Assembly: GCA_017483665.1 (NCBI GenBank)
Contig: JAFUVM010000025.1
Location: 1 to 40,493 of the forward strand
Direction: 5' to 3'
Source: Bacteroidaceae bacterium
GTDB lineage: Bacteria; Bacteroidota; Bacteroidia; Bacteroidales; Bacteroidaceae
Length of the DNA stretch: 40,493 nucleotides
The position numbers and the translations under genes were made by a program. Under the pieces are notes generated by a model. The model was not told the DNA's origin and made no database searches. It saw only the letters and a list, made by a program, of their open reading frames with translations. Positions 1 to 8,799 of this stretch are shown piece by piece. Each line of letters begins with the position of its first letter. The stretch's first letter is position 1.

Positions 1-126
1 CGGACGGATTTGCAATCCGGCCGTATAGAATATAGGGATTTGCAATCCCGCAAAGATTGTTGTTTCGCATTACAAATGCTTATATTCGCTGCTGGCGGAT
101 TGCAAATCCGCCAGAACGGGACACGG
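1..126 (+). repeat. Composite hairpin element, copy at left window edge
   Basis: The same element as the block at 10812-11255, probably cut by the window edge. It is a chain of short dyads with 3-nt loops: CGGATT-TGC-AATCCG near the edge, GGGATT-TGC-AATCCC, GCATT-ACA-AATGC, and a perfect 10-bp stem at 92-114 (arms CTGGCGGATT and AATCCGCCAG, loop GCA). It runs straight into the 22-bp array that follows, in the same order as at the second locus. No credible gene; the short frames across it are repeat translations. Confidence 0.85.
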
Positions 127-292
127 CACGCTCTTATGGCAAACACGCCTCGTGCTTATTTCCGAAGCGCCCCGTGCTTATTTCCGAAGCGCCTCGCGCT
201 TATTTCCGAAGCGCCTCGTGCTTATTTTGGAAGCGCCTCGTGCTTATTTCCGAAGCGCCTCGCGCTTATTTCGGAAGCGCACGGCGCTTTTT
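127..292 (+). repeat. 22-bp hairpin array, locus 1 (about 7 units)
   Basis: The core CTTATT recurs at 155, 177, 199, 221, 243 and 265, an exact 22-bp period, with a degenerate unit at 133. Each unit carries the dyad GCGCTT-(7 nt)-AAGCGC or a close variant. The array lies upstream of the mutS promoter. The same array occurs at 11256-11322, 17105-17232 and, inverted, at 30545-30690. Confidence 0.9.
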
Positions 293-335
293 GTCCCGCC
301 GCACGGAGCTGCAAGTCAGAATCTGTTTCGTTTCC

Positions 336-366
336 TTTGTCATGTCGAATTTTATCAGTAACTTTG
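336..366 (+). promoter_or_regulatory. Bacteroidetes-type promoter of mutS
   Basis: TTTG at 336-339, a 19-bp spacer, then TAACTTTG at 359-366, matching the Bacteroidetes housekeeping -33/-7 consensus. It lies 22 bp before the mutS ATG. Confidence 0.75.
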
Positions 367-388
367 CAGAAACAATTTACTTAAAGAC

Positions 389-3010
389 ATGGCAAAAGAA
401 GCGCTGACACCGATGATGAAACAGTTCTACGACCTCAAGGCAAAGCACCCCGAGGCGTTGCTGCTGTTTCGTTGCGGCGATTTCTACGAGACGTATGCCG
501 ACGATGCTGTCATCGCTGCCGAGATTCTCGGCATCACCCTGACACGGCGGAACAACGGCAAGACCGGAGCCGCCGAGAGCACCGCCATGGCCGGCTTCCC
601 CTATCACGCCCTCGACACCTACCTGCCGAAGCTCGTCAGGGCAGGCAAACGCGTGGCTATCTGTGACCAGCTCGAAGACCCGAAGTTGACGAAGACGCTC
701 GTCAAGCGCGGCATCACCGAACTCGTCACACCCGGCGTCACCATGTCCGACACGGTGCTCAACCATCGCGAGAACAACTTCCTCTGCGCCATCCACTTCG
801 GCAGACAAGCCTGCGGCATGGCCCTCCTCGACATCAGTACCGGCGAGTTCCTCGTCACGGAGGGCACCACCGACTACATCGACAAGCTCATGGCCTCCTT
901 CGCCCCGAAGGAAGTCCTCTACGAGCGCGGCAAGAAAGGCATGTTCGAAGGCGCGTTCGGCACACGCTACGTCACCTTCGAGCTCGACGACTGGGCCTTC
1001 ACCGAACAGACCGCACGCCAGAAACTCCTGCGCCACTTCGAGGTGAGCAGCCTGAAGGGGTTCGGCGTAGAGCACATGACGAGCGCAGTCGTGGCGGCGG
1101 GCGTCATCCTGCAGTACCTGGAGATGACGCAGCACCAGCAGCTCGGCCACATCACCACGCTGCGCCGCATCGAGGAAGACCGCTACGTCCGTCTCGACAA
1201 GTTCACGGTGCGCAACCTCGAACTGGTGGGCAGCATGAACGAAGGCGGCATTTCGCTCCTCGACATCATCGACCGCACAGTCACCCCCATGGGCGCCCGC
1301 ATGCTCCATCGCTGGATGCTCTTCCCCCTGAAGGACCCCGCCGAGATAGGCCGGCGCCAGGACGTCGTCGAATACTTCTTCCGCGACCCCGACCTGCGCG
1401 ACGCCGTGCTGGAGCGCCTTCGCACAGTGGGCGACTTGGAACGCATCATATCGAAGGTCAGCGCACGGCGCGTCACACCGCGCGACATCGTGCAGCTCCG
1501 CATCGCCCTGCAGGCCGTAGAGCCCATCAAACAGATGTGCCTCACCTCCGACGACCACACGCTCCACGACATCGGCGAGCGCCTCGACCTCTGTGCCGAC
1601 ATACGCGACCGCATCGCCCGCGAAGTGCGCCCCGACCCGCCTCTGCTCACCACCGGAGGCGGCATCATCATGGACGGCATCAACAGCGAGCTGGACGAAC
1701 TGCGGCACATCGCCTACCAAGGCAAGAGCTACCTGCTCGAGATGCAGCAGCGCGAAATAGAGAAGACCGGCATACAGAGCCTGAAGATAGGCTACAACAA
1801 CGTCTTCGGCTACTACCTCGAGGTGCGCAACACCTACCGCGACCAAGTGCCGCAGGACTGGATTCGCAAGCAGACGCTCACCCAGGCCGAACGCTACATC
1901 ACGCAGGAACTCAAGGAGTACGAGGAAAAGATTACCGGTGCCGAGGAACGCATCTTCAGCCTCGAGGCCATGCTCTTCGACCAGCTCATCACAGCCCTCT
2001 CGGCCTTCGTCACCCCCATCCAGCACGATGCCTCGCTCCTGGCACAGCTCGACTGTCTCCTCTCCTTTGCCCAAAGCGCGCAGGAGAACCGCTATATACG
2101 TCCCATCGTGGACGACAGCGACGCCATCGACATTCACGGAGGCCGCCATCCCGTCATCGAGAAGCAGCTCCCTGTGGGCGAACGCTACGTTCCGAACGAC
2201 GTCTTCCTCGACACACAGCAACAGCAGATCATCATCATCACCGGGCCCAACATGGCCGGTAAGAGTGCCCTGCTCCGCCAGACCGCCCTCATCACCCTGC
2301 TGGCACAAATGGGCAGCTTCGTTCCGGCCGAGCGGGCGCGTATCGGCTACGTCGACAAAATCTTCACGCGCGTCGGGGCCAGCGACAACATCAGCATCGG
2401 CGAGAGCACCTTCATGGTGGAGATGAACGAGGCTTCGAACATTCTGAACAACCTCTCCGAGCGCAGTCTGGTGCTCTTCGACGAACTCGGTCGCGGCACG
2501 AGCACCTACGACGGCATCTCCATTGCGTGGGCCATCGTAGAGTACATCCACGAGAGTAACAAGGGCCGCGCCCGCACGCTTTTCGCCACACACTACCACG
2601 AGCTGAACGAGATGGAACGCAGCTTCCAGCGCATCAAGAACTTCAATGTCAGCGTCAAGGAGGTCGACGGCAAGGTCATCTTCCTTCGCAAGCTGGAGCG
2701 AGGCGGCTCGGAACACAGCTTCGGCATACACGTAGCCAAGATAGCCGGCATGCCTCGCGTCATCGTCCAGCGTGCCGGAGCCATCCTCGAGCAGCTCGAA
2801 GGCTCCGCGAGCCACAAGGACCTGGCAGGCCGCATCAAGGCCGGCACCGACTCCGAGAAAGGCGTGCAGATGAACTTCTTCCAGCTCGACGACCCCGTCC
2901 TCTGTCAGATTCGCGACGAAATCCTCGGTCTCGACATCAACAACCTCACGCCCCTCGAAGCCCTCACCAAACTCAACGACATCAAGAAGCTGGTGAAGGG
3001 AAACAGCTAA
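389..3010 (+). CDS. mutS: DNA mismatch repair protein MutS
   Basis: Recognises base mismatches and small loops after replication and recruits MutL using its ATPase cycle. The 873-residue length is normal for MutS. The N-terminal mismatch-reading segment holds the Phe-x-Glu motif in GDFYETY (about residue 32). Lever and clamp regions follow. The ATPase domain shows Walker A GPNMAGKS near residue 618 and Walker [17 protein letters not shown] near 695, followed by the ATHYHEL switch region. The protein ends in a helix-turn-helix dimerisation tail. The ATG at 389 starts directly in the family N-terminus ([14 protein letters not shown]) and fits the promoter at 336-366. It stands alone and converges on the next gene, with 74 bp between the stops. 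Confidence 0.98.
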   Translation: MAKEALTPMMKQFYDLKAKHPEALLLFRCGDFYETYADDAVIAAEILGITLTRRNNGKTGAAESTAMAGFPYHALDTYLPKLVRAGKRVAICDQLEDPKLTKTLVKRGITELVTPGVTMSDTVLNHRENNFLCAIHFGRQACGMALLDISTGEFLVTEGTTDYIDKLMASFAPKEVLYERGKKGMFEGAFGTRYVTFELDDWAFTEQTARQKLLRHFEVSSLKGFGVEHMTSAVVAAGVILQYLEMTQHQQLGHITTLRRIEEDRYVRLDKFTVRNLELVGSMNEGGISLLDIIDRTVTPMGARMLHRWMLFPLKDPAEIGRRQDVVEYFFRDPDLRDAVLERLRTVGDLERIISKVSARRVTPRDIVQLRIALQAVEPIKQMCLTSDDHTLHDIGERLDLCADIRDRIAREVRPDPPLLTTGGGIIMDGINSELDELRHIAYQGKSYLLEMQQREIEKTGIQSLKIGYNNVFGYYLEVRNTYRDQVPQDWIRKQTLTQAERYITQELKEYEEKITGAEERIFSLEAMLFDQLITALSAFVTPIQHDASLLAQLDCLLSFAQSAQENRYIRPIVDDSDAIDIHGGRHPVIEKQLPVGERYVPNDVFLDTQQQQIIIITGPNMAGKSALLRQTALITLLAQMGSFVPAERARIGYVDKIFTRVGASDNISIGESTFMVEMNEASNILNNLSERSLVLFDELGRGTSTYDGISIAWAIVEYIHESNKGRARTLFATHYHELNEMERSFQRIKNFNVSVKEVDGKVIFLRKLERGGSEHSFGIHVAKIAGMPRVIVQRAGAILEQLEGSASHKDLAGRIKAGTDSEKGVQMNFFQLDDPVLCQIRDEILGLDINNLTPLEALTKLNDIKKLVKGNS

Positions 3011-3084
3011 GCCCGTGCATATCTCGTGGCGCCGTCAGCCTTTGTATGCCATGAGCGCCTTAACGTGTGGAAAAGCAAACGTGT

Positions 3085-4827
3085 TTACTCGATTAGCTCG
3101 AAGTGCTGGAAGTCCTTGCACGAAGTCCAGTCGCCGCCCCACTCAAAGCCGGCCTCGGTGAAGAGTCGGAAGCAGAGGTCCTCATGGTCAATCTTGTAGG
3201 GGAAGTCCCACGTGCGGTCGCAGTAGTCTGCGGCGGTGGCGGGCTGGATGAAGCGCGTGCCGTCTTCGCGGTCCTTATAATAAGGATTGTAGAGAGTGTT
3301 GATGTCGATGGCCAGTCCGCGGGCGTGCTTCGACAACTTGCTGCTGCCGGCTATGGCACGGTAGCAGAAGCTTGATGAGTTGTTGTCGCGCATCTGCGTC
3401 TCGTCGTCAGCGCCGTAGACATCGGGCAGGAGCATGCGTTGTATGGGATACTTGGCGTCGAAGAGCTGGCGCAGAATGCTGACCACGCGGTCGGCAATCG
3501 CGGCGTTGACAATCATCTCGCCGACGTGCATCTGATTGTCGTAGTCCCAGTGCAGGGCACGGATGTGGCGCAGGTCGCCACGACCGATGTAGGGATTCTC
3601 CTTGTACGTCTTGCCTTGCATCCGTTCCCACACGCCGTCGGGTATCGTCTCTGCAGCGAAGCACTTGTCGATGCCGCCGAAGGCTTCAACATCCGCTTGG
3701 CTCACCGTTCGTCCTGCCTGCCATTCTGTGAGGGGCTTCACGTCGGTGGGGAAGATAAATTCGGTCTTCGTCACGCCGTCGCCGTAGATGGTCTTGAAGT
3801 CGTCGCGCATGGAGATGACGTGGTAACCGGCCTCGCGCCACTGCTTGCCCAGGGTGAGGGCCTTTTCGCGGTTCGCATGGTCGCGCTCTTCGTCGTCGGC
3901 AATGAGCATGAAGGCCGCCGAGCGGTACTTGGGATTGCTCAGGGCATAGTTGTGCATGGCAGCGTCTCCGCCGCTGTTGCCGAACGACAGCACAGGCACC
4001 TTGCCTATCTCCTGTGTAATCTGCAGCACCTTGTTCGTCTTCAGGTTCTTGATGATGAGTTCGTCGGTGCGCACGATGTCCTCCTCTCGGCCGAAGGTGT
4101 GGTTCACGCCCTCCTCCGTGCCCTGACTGGTGGAGCGCAGCTTCACGTCCATGCCGATGACGCGGTCAGGCTCGATGCCGATGCGTTCCACCAGCGCACG
4201 GCAGATGAAGCGGTCGCTGCCCGAAACGACGTAATAGGTAAAGCCCTTGTCCTTCAGATAGTCAAACACCTGGAGTATGGGCTTATAGAAGCTCTCGCCG
4301 TAGGTCATGCCCGTGAAGCCGTTGGCGGACTGGGCGGCGTAGGCCTTCACATAGGCGTCGAATTCGGCCAGCGTCATGCCGGCGTATGCCTTGGCAGCAG
4401 CGTAGGCATGCTTCATGTCGAAGTGGTCGGGCAGTTTCTTGCCGTTCCGCACGAAGTCGCGTATCTCCTGTGCTGTCTCCAATACGTCCTTCGGAGCCTC
4501 GTAGGTGGCATCGTCCAGTGCGCGGTATTCCAGCAGGTTGTACTCGAAGTACGACGGATAGAGTTCGCCGACGAACGTGCCGTCCATGTCGAACGTGGCG
4601 ATGCGGTCTTCCTTGCGGATGAAGTTCTTGGAGTCGGGGTTCGTCACGTCTTCCACGTATTCCTGCAGTGCCGTCAGTGCCTCGCACGGGTTCCACAGCG
4701 TGAAGTATTCCTTCGCCAACGGCGTAACGACAGCGTTGCTGTCATTGTCCTTGGAGCACGAAGCTAATACACTTGTGCCGCAGAGGGTGAGGATGGCGGC
4801 GCACATCCATAGTTTCGTTTGTTTCAT
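3085..4827 (-). CDS. Lipoprotein fusing a HAD-family phosphatase to an M15-type peptidase
   Basis: A 580-residue exported protein. The start chosen is MKQTKLWMC, because it gives a compact lipoprotein signal peptide ending in LASC; an in-frame ATG ten codons upstream is less likely. Residues about 70-330 form a HAD hydrolase: motif I FDMDGTF with the nucleophile Asp, motif II around VVSGSDR, motif IV GNSGGDAA. The C-terminal part (about residues 440-580) looks like a zinc D,D- or L,D-peptidase of the M15 type: SKHARGLAIDIN supplies the first His and Asp ligands, and GGDWTSCKDFQHFEL supplies the last catalytic and His residues. The two parts suggest removal of phosphate and cleavage of peptidoglycan peptides in the periplasm. 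Substrates are unknown. The fusion is in one clean frame. Confidence 0.85.
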   Translation of the reverse strand: MKQTKLWMCAAILTLCGTSVLASCSKDNDSNAVVTPLAKEYFTLWNPCEALTALQEYVEDVTNPDSKNFIRKEDRIATFDMDGTFVGELYPSYFEYNLLEYRALDDATYEAPKDVLETAQEIRDFVRNGKKLPDHFDMKHAYAAAKAYAGMTLAEFDAYVKAYAAQSANGFTGMTYGESFYKPILQVFDYLKDKGFTYYVVSGSDRFICRALVERIGIEPDRVIGMDVKLRSTSQGTEEGVNHTFGREEDIVRTDELIIKNLKTNKVLQITQEIGKVPVLSFGNSGGDAAMHNYALSNPKYRSAAFMLIADDEERDHANREKALTLGKQWREAGYHVISMRDDFKTIYGDGVTKTEFIFPTDVKPLTEWQAGRTVSQADVEAFGGIDKCFAAETIPDGVWERMQGKTYKENPYIGRGDLRHIRALHWDYDNQMHVGEMIVNAAIADRVVSILRQLFDAKYPIQRMLLPDVYGADDETQMRDNNSSSFCYRAIAGSSKLSKHARGLAIDINTLYNPYYKDREDGTRFIQPATAADYCDRTWDFPYKIDHEDLCFRLFTEAGFEWGGDWTSCKDFQHFELIE

Positions 4828-4865
4828 TGTTTTGGTTTTGTTGTTTCTTGTTTGCAATTTGCATG

Positions 4866-4900
4866 CAAAGGTACAAATAAGTCAGAAAAATTCCATCAAA
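4866..4900 (-). promoter_or_regulatory. Promoter of the HAD/M15 lipoprotein gene
   Basis: On the minus strand TACCTTTG lies at 4873-4866, with TTTG at 4900-4897. The spacer is 23 bp, slightly long. The -7 box is about 40 bp before the chosen ATG. The gene-free stretch 4828-5220 otherwise shows only the opposing promoter at 5112-5146 and no structure that I could recognise. Confidence 0.55.
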
Positions 4901-5111
4901 TTGCGCCTCTTTTTTGTGCTTATTGGCAGCAGGACAAACCCAACACAAAAAAGTTGCGCCCGAAATGACAGCGTAATCATGGAAATAACACAGCGTGCCG
5001 TGTTTTACCATTCTTCGTTCCTCGTGTCAGAACACGACGTTGGGGAAAGCGCTTCCTGGTTGCCGTTTGCAGTTCGATAATATGAGTCTGTTTGCTAATT
5101 AATGTGGGCTT

Positions 5112-5146
5112 TTTGTGTTTTCTTTCAAGAAAAATGAGTAACTTTG
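5112..5146 (+). promoter_or_regulatory. Promoter of the C_GCAxxG_C_C gene
   Basis: TAACTTTG at 5139-5146 is a consensus -7 box. The nearest TTTG (5112-5115) is 23 bp upstream, longer than usual, so only the -7 assignment is firm. The predicted leader to the ATG at 5221 is about 65 nt. Confidence 0.5.
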
Positions 5147-5220
5147 TGCCTGTATCGACAGAAATCCATGAGCTGTTGAAAGGGAAAGAAGCCTAAAAGT
5201 TAAATAATAAGATAAAGGAA

Positions 5221-5739
5221 ATGGAGAAAGAAGACCGTATACAGAGGGCAGTGGAGCTGTTTATGCAGGGCTACGGCTGCTGCCAGAGTGTGCTGTGCGC
5301 CTTTGCGGACCGCTACGGGATGGACGAGGAGATGGCCATCAAGGTCAGCGCCGGCTTCGGAGGCGGCGTGGGCCGGATGCGCATGATGTGCGGCACGTGC
5401 TCGGCTCTCGTCATGCTGGCAGGCCTGGAGCGCGGGCAGACGCGCGGCGAGGACCGCGAAGGGAAAGCTGCCTGCTATCAGCTTGTCCGTGAACTCCTCG
5501 AGACGTTCCGGCAGAGAAACGGCAGCATCATCTGTGCCGAACTGCTGCAGATGAACGGCCTCAAAGCGGAAACCGGCACTTCGCAGCCCGACGAGCGGAA
5601 CGCCGAGTACTATCGCGTCCGGCCTTGTGCCCGCAAGGTGGAGAGCGCGGCGCGTGTGTTTGCCGAAAAGACCCTCTCTGAATCTCCCTCAAAGGGAGAG
5701 AACCAAGAACAGGTTCAACAGATGGAAAAGAAGAATTAG
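5221..5739 (+). CDS. C_GCAxxG_C_C family redox-type protein
   Basis: A 172-residue cytoplasmic protein, with no signal peptide. The cysteine pattern YGCCQSVLCAF (about residues 18-28), then a Gly-rich segment GFGGGVGRMRMMCGTCSA (about 46-63) and a late Cys in RPC (about 138), matches the small C_GCAxxG_C_C family, thought to bind a metal or redox cofactor; its biochemical role is not established. The last 20 or so residues (SESPSKGENQEQVQQ...) look foreign to the family. They are encoded across a 17-bp perfect hairpin (5683-5699) of a kind found at other gene junctions here. It is followed after 27 bp by the rhamnosidase gene and may be co-transcribed with it. Confidence 0.8.
   Translation: MEKEDRIQRAVELFMQGYGCCQSVLCAFADRYGMDEEMAIKVSAGFGGGVGRMRMMCGTCSALVMLAGLERGQTRGEDREGKAACYQLVRELLETFRQRNGSIICAELLQMNGLKAETGTSQPDERNAEYYRVRPCARKVESAARVFAEKTLSESPSKGENQEQVQQMEKKN
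5683..5699 (+). repeat. CTCCCT/AGGGAG hairpin inside the 3' end of a gene
   Basis: TCTCCCT-CAA-AGGGAGA is a perfect 7-bp stem with a 3-nt loop. Comparable C/G-rich hairpins lie between genes at 18010-18021, 19398-19419 and 25942-25958, so this looks like a dispersed element. Here it is translated as part of the C-terminal tail. Confidence 0.6.
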
Positions 5740-5766
5740 ACCATATAAACAATAAAACATACAACG

Positions 5767-8427
5767 ATGGTAATCCAAGAATCAAACGTTTTTTCTCACG
5801 CTTTAAGGAAGCGTCTGAGATGGCCTTTCTTTGTGGCTTTTCTGATGCTCAGTGCCCTTGCCTGCAACGCACAATACACAGTCGGCAAACTCATTGACTA
5901 TCATCTGGTCAAGCCCTGGAACGAATCGGTCTGGATAAGCGCCAAAGATGCCCAGGTCGTCACGGGTGAAGTGAAGGATGGCACAAGGGCGGCCGACGGC
6001 GCAAGCTGGTTCGTCAGCAATCCTCGCAATGCGAAGAAGGTGAAGAGGGCTGTCTGGAAGACCACTGCGCTGGGCACCTACGAGCTTTACATCAATGGTC
6101 ATCTCGTCGGCAACGAGGTCCTGAAGCCCGGCTTCACACACTTCGAGAAGACGAAGTACAGCTTTACTTACGACATCACGAAGGCCTTCTGGAAAGGCGC
6201 GGGACAGGAGAACTGGCTGGCTGTGCAGGTTGTGCCGGGCTGGTGGGCTGACAAGATCATCACTCCCGGCGGTCACGATGGCATGATTGGCAAGAAGGTA
6301 GCCTTCCGAGGCGTGCTCTCGTTGACCTACACCGACGGCAGCGAGGAGCATTTCCCCACAAACCTGAAGGATTGGAAGGCAGGCGTGGGAGGTCCCGTCA
6401 CACACGCCGCCATCTTCGACGGCGAGGACTACGACGAACGCCAGCCCAGTGGATGGGCAAGTGCCGGCTCGTTTGGAGAGCCGGAACTCAATGAGGAGTT
6501 CAAGGGAAATGTTTGGCCGACCGACGGCGCAGAGATATATCATCGCTGGGACCTCGCTTTGTCTCCCGTCAAGGCCTACGCTTGGAAAGGCACGACAGGC
6601 GCAACCGACGATGAGTACGGCAAGGTCTGCATCGTGGAGGAATTCGCTCCGGGCAAGCCCATGACCGTCCGTCCGGGCGAGACACTCGTGGTGGATTTCG
6701 GTCAGAACACTTCCGCAGTACCCGCTTTCGAGTTCAAAGCAAAGGAAGGCACCGTGCTGACGTGCCTCCCGAGCGAGTTGTTGAATGACGGAAACGGCGC
6801 CAAGAGTCGTGGCATGGACGGGCCGGAAGGCAGCACACACCGCTTGAACTTGCGCATCCCGGACACGGGCATGATACTCCGCTACACGTTTAGATACAGC
6901 GCGCCTTGCCTCTTTGCTCGTCATCCAGGCTATTCCTATTTCGTTCCTCGCAGCACCTTCTTCGGCTATCGCTATGTGTCGATAACCGCTACGGACGAGG
7001 TCACAATCCGTCGCATCAAGTCCGTCCCCGTCTCTTCTATCACAGAGGAAATGGAGACAGGCACTATCACGACGGGCAACGACGACATCAACAAGCTCAT
7101 CTCCAACACACTCTGGGGACAACGATCCAACTACCTTTCCGTCACCACCGACTGCCCTCAGCGCAACGAACGCCTGGGTTGGACAGCCGACACGCAGGTC
7201 TTTGCCGAGACAGGAACGTTCTTCGCCAACACAGACCGCTTTTTCCATAAGTGGATGCGCGACATGCGGGACACACAGTCGCCTACGGGTGCCTTCCCGG
7301 GCGTCGCGCCTCTTGCTCAATATGGGGCAGGCGACGGCAAGGGCAACGGCGACATGATGCGCCTGGGTTGGGCAGATGCCGGCATCATTGTGCCTTGGAC
7401 GGTGTGGAAACAGTTTGGCGACAATGACATCATCAACGAGAACTGGCAGTCGATGGACCGCTTCATGGACCACATCAACGAGACGAAGTACGAGCACAAC
7501 GCCATGCTGAGCGAGAACGGAAACTACCAGTGGGCGGACTGGCTGAGCTACGAACCCTTGGAGAGCTGCAGCGGCCGGAGCCACGAGAACGGTAAGCCAA
7601 AGCCCGAAACGCTTGTCTATTGGAACTATCTGAGCGCATCGTACTGGGCCATCGACGCGGGCATGATGGCCGATATGGCGCTGGCTACAGGCCGCGATGC
7701 CGCTTACTACGAGAAGATGCAGGCTGAGGCGAAGGCTTACATCCTCGACAAGTTCCTCAATGCCGACGGCACGTTCAAGCTCGATATCCTGGGTGCGATG
7801 CAGACGCCGGCACTCTTCGCCCTGAAGAACGACCTGCTTCAAGGCTCGGCAAAGGACGCCATGATAGCCCGCCTCCGCCAGAACTTCCAGGAACACGACA
7901 ATTGCCTGCAGACAGGATTCCTCGGCACGAGCATCCTCATGCAGACCCTCACCGAGAACGGCATGCAGGACATCGCCTACGAGCTCCTCTTCCAGCACAA
8001 GAACCCCTCGTGGCTCTACTCCGTGGACAACGGGGCAACCACCATCTGGGAGCGTTGGAACTCGTACACCGTGGACAAGGGCATGGGTCCGCGCGGCATG
8101 AACAGCTTCAATCATTACGCCTACGGATGTGTCTGCGAATGGCTTTGGGAGACCGCAGCCGGCATTGCTTCCGACCCGAAGGAGCCTGGCTTCCGGCACA
8201 TCATCATGAAGCCTGTGCCCGATAAGCGCCTGGGTCACCTCAAGGCAGAGTACAGGTCGGCAGCCGGCACCATCAAGAGCGAATGGCACTACAAAGGCAG
8301 CCGCTGGATATGGACCTTCACCGTTCCCAAAGGCGCCACAGCCACCGTCACCCTGCCCGGCGAGACGACTTCGAAGGAATACAAGGCCGGTACCTATACC
8401 ATCAAGCGCGGCGGAATAGCTATCTGA
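5767..8427 (+). CDS. Secreted alpha-L-rhamnosidase, GH78
   Basis: Hydrolyses terminal alpha-L-rhamnose from plant or bacterial glycans by inversion. It has 886 residues, typical of GH78. A basic N-terminus and hydrophobic stretch (about residues 14-36, ending ALACNAQ) form a signal peptide, so the enzyme is periplasmic or surface-bound. Beta-sandwich modules follow (about 40-410, with the DFGQNTSAVPAFEF segment). The (alpha/alpha)6 barrel begins near 430 and carries the family signature TDCPQRNERLGWTADTQVF (about 459-477), with the conserved acidic residues. GATTIWERWNSY (about 757) carries the second conserved Glu. A C-terminal beta-sandwich closes the protein. No SusC/SusD genes are nearby, so this is not a complete polysaccharide utilisation locus. 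Confidence 0.94.
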   Translation: MVIQESNVFSHALRKRLRWPFFVAFLMLSALACNAQYTVGKLIDYHLVKPWNESVWISAKDAQVVTGEVKDGTRAADGASWFVSNPRNAKKVKRAVWKTTALGTYELYINGHLVGNEVLKPGFTHFEKTKYSFTYDITKAFWKGAGQENWLAVQVVPGWWADKIITPGGHDGMIGKKVAFRGVLSLTYTDGSEEHFPTNLKDWKAGVGGPVTHAAIFDGEDYDERQPSGWASAGSFGEPELNEEFKGNVWPTDGAEIYHRWDLALSPVKAYAWKGTTGATDDEYGKVCIVEEFAPGKPMTVRPGETLVVDFGQNTSAVPAFEFKAKEGTVLTCLPSELLNDGNGAKSRGMDGPEGSTHRLNLRIPDTGMILRYTFRYSAPCLFARHPGYSYFVPRSTFFGYRYVSITATDEVTIRRIKSVPVSSITEEMETGTITTGNDDINKLISNTLWGQRSNYLSVTTDCPQRNERLGWTADTQVFAETGTFFANTDRFFHKWMRDMRDTQSPTGAFPGVAPLAQYGAGDGKGNGDMMRLGWADAGIIVPWTVWKQFGDNDIINENWQSMDRFMDHINETKYEHNAMLSENGNYQWADWLSYEPLESCSGRSHENGKPKPETLVYWNYLSASYWAIDAGMMADMALATGRDAAYYEKMQAEAKAYILDKFLNADGTFKLDILGAMQTPALFALKNDLLQGSAKDAMIARLRQNFQEHDNCLQTGFLGTSILMQTLTENGMQDIAYELLFQHKNPSWLYSVDNGATTIWERWNSYTVDKGMGPRGMNSFNHYAYGCVCEWLWETAAGIASDPKEPGFRHIIMKPVPDKRLGHLKAEYRSAAGTIKSEWHYKGSRWIWTFTVPKGATATVTLPGETTSKEYKAGTYTIKRGGIAI

Positions 8428-8502
8428 CGCTCAACAACGGATTACACGAACAGAACGGATAGATTTTAACAACGAATTGAACGAATTACACGAATTTAAT
8501 TC

Positions 8503-8700
8503 AACTGCGAATCGAATGTCTGAGTAAATGTTAAACCACGGATTAAACGGATTAGACGGATTTTATTTAACTGCGAATCGAATGTCTGAGTAAATGTTAA
8601 ACCACGGATTAAACGGATTAGACGGATTTTATTTAACCACGAATCGAATGTCTGAGTAAATATAAAACAACTGATTGAATGGATTAGACGGATTATCTGG
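8503..8700. repeat. 66-bp tandem triplication in intergenic DNA
   Basis: Units begin at 8503, 8569 and 8635. The first two are near-identical and the third is diverged in its second half. Each contains GGATTAAACGGATTAGACGG-type and GAATCGAATGTCTGAG motifs. Because 66 is a multiple of three, a minus-strand frame translates it into a 22-residue repeat; I do not regard that as a gene. The rest of 8428-8799 consists of related ACGAATTACACGAATT-type words and an A/T-rich stretch before the next start codon. Confidence 0.9.
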
Positions 8701-8799
8701 ATTGATTTAGCCTTTGATGAATTCATGTAATTCGTGTAATTCGTGGTTAAATATAATCCGCACATTCCGTTGTCTGTTAATATATAATAATGTATACGT

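Noticed and set aside
10-407. Three overlapping plus-strand frames with repeats such as SEAPRAYFRSAS
   Set aside because: They are the three frames of the 22-bp array, all open because the unit has no stop in these registers; mutS follows from its own promoter.
377-2815. Long minus-strand open frame (812 codons) opposite mutS
   Set aside because: It is the antisense shadow of mutS in GC-rich codons; composition is Val/Ala/His/Asp-rich with no domain, and mutS is unambiguous.
5803-8289. Long minus-strand open frame opposite the rhamnosidase
   Set aside because: Antisense shadow; the GH78 signatures on the plus strand are decisive.
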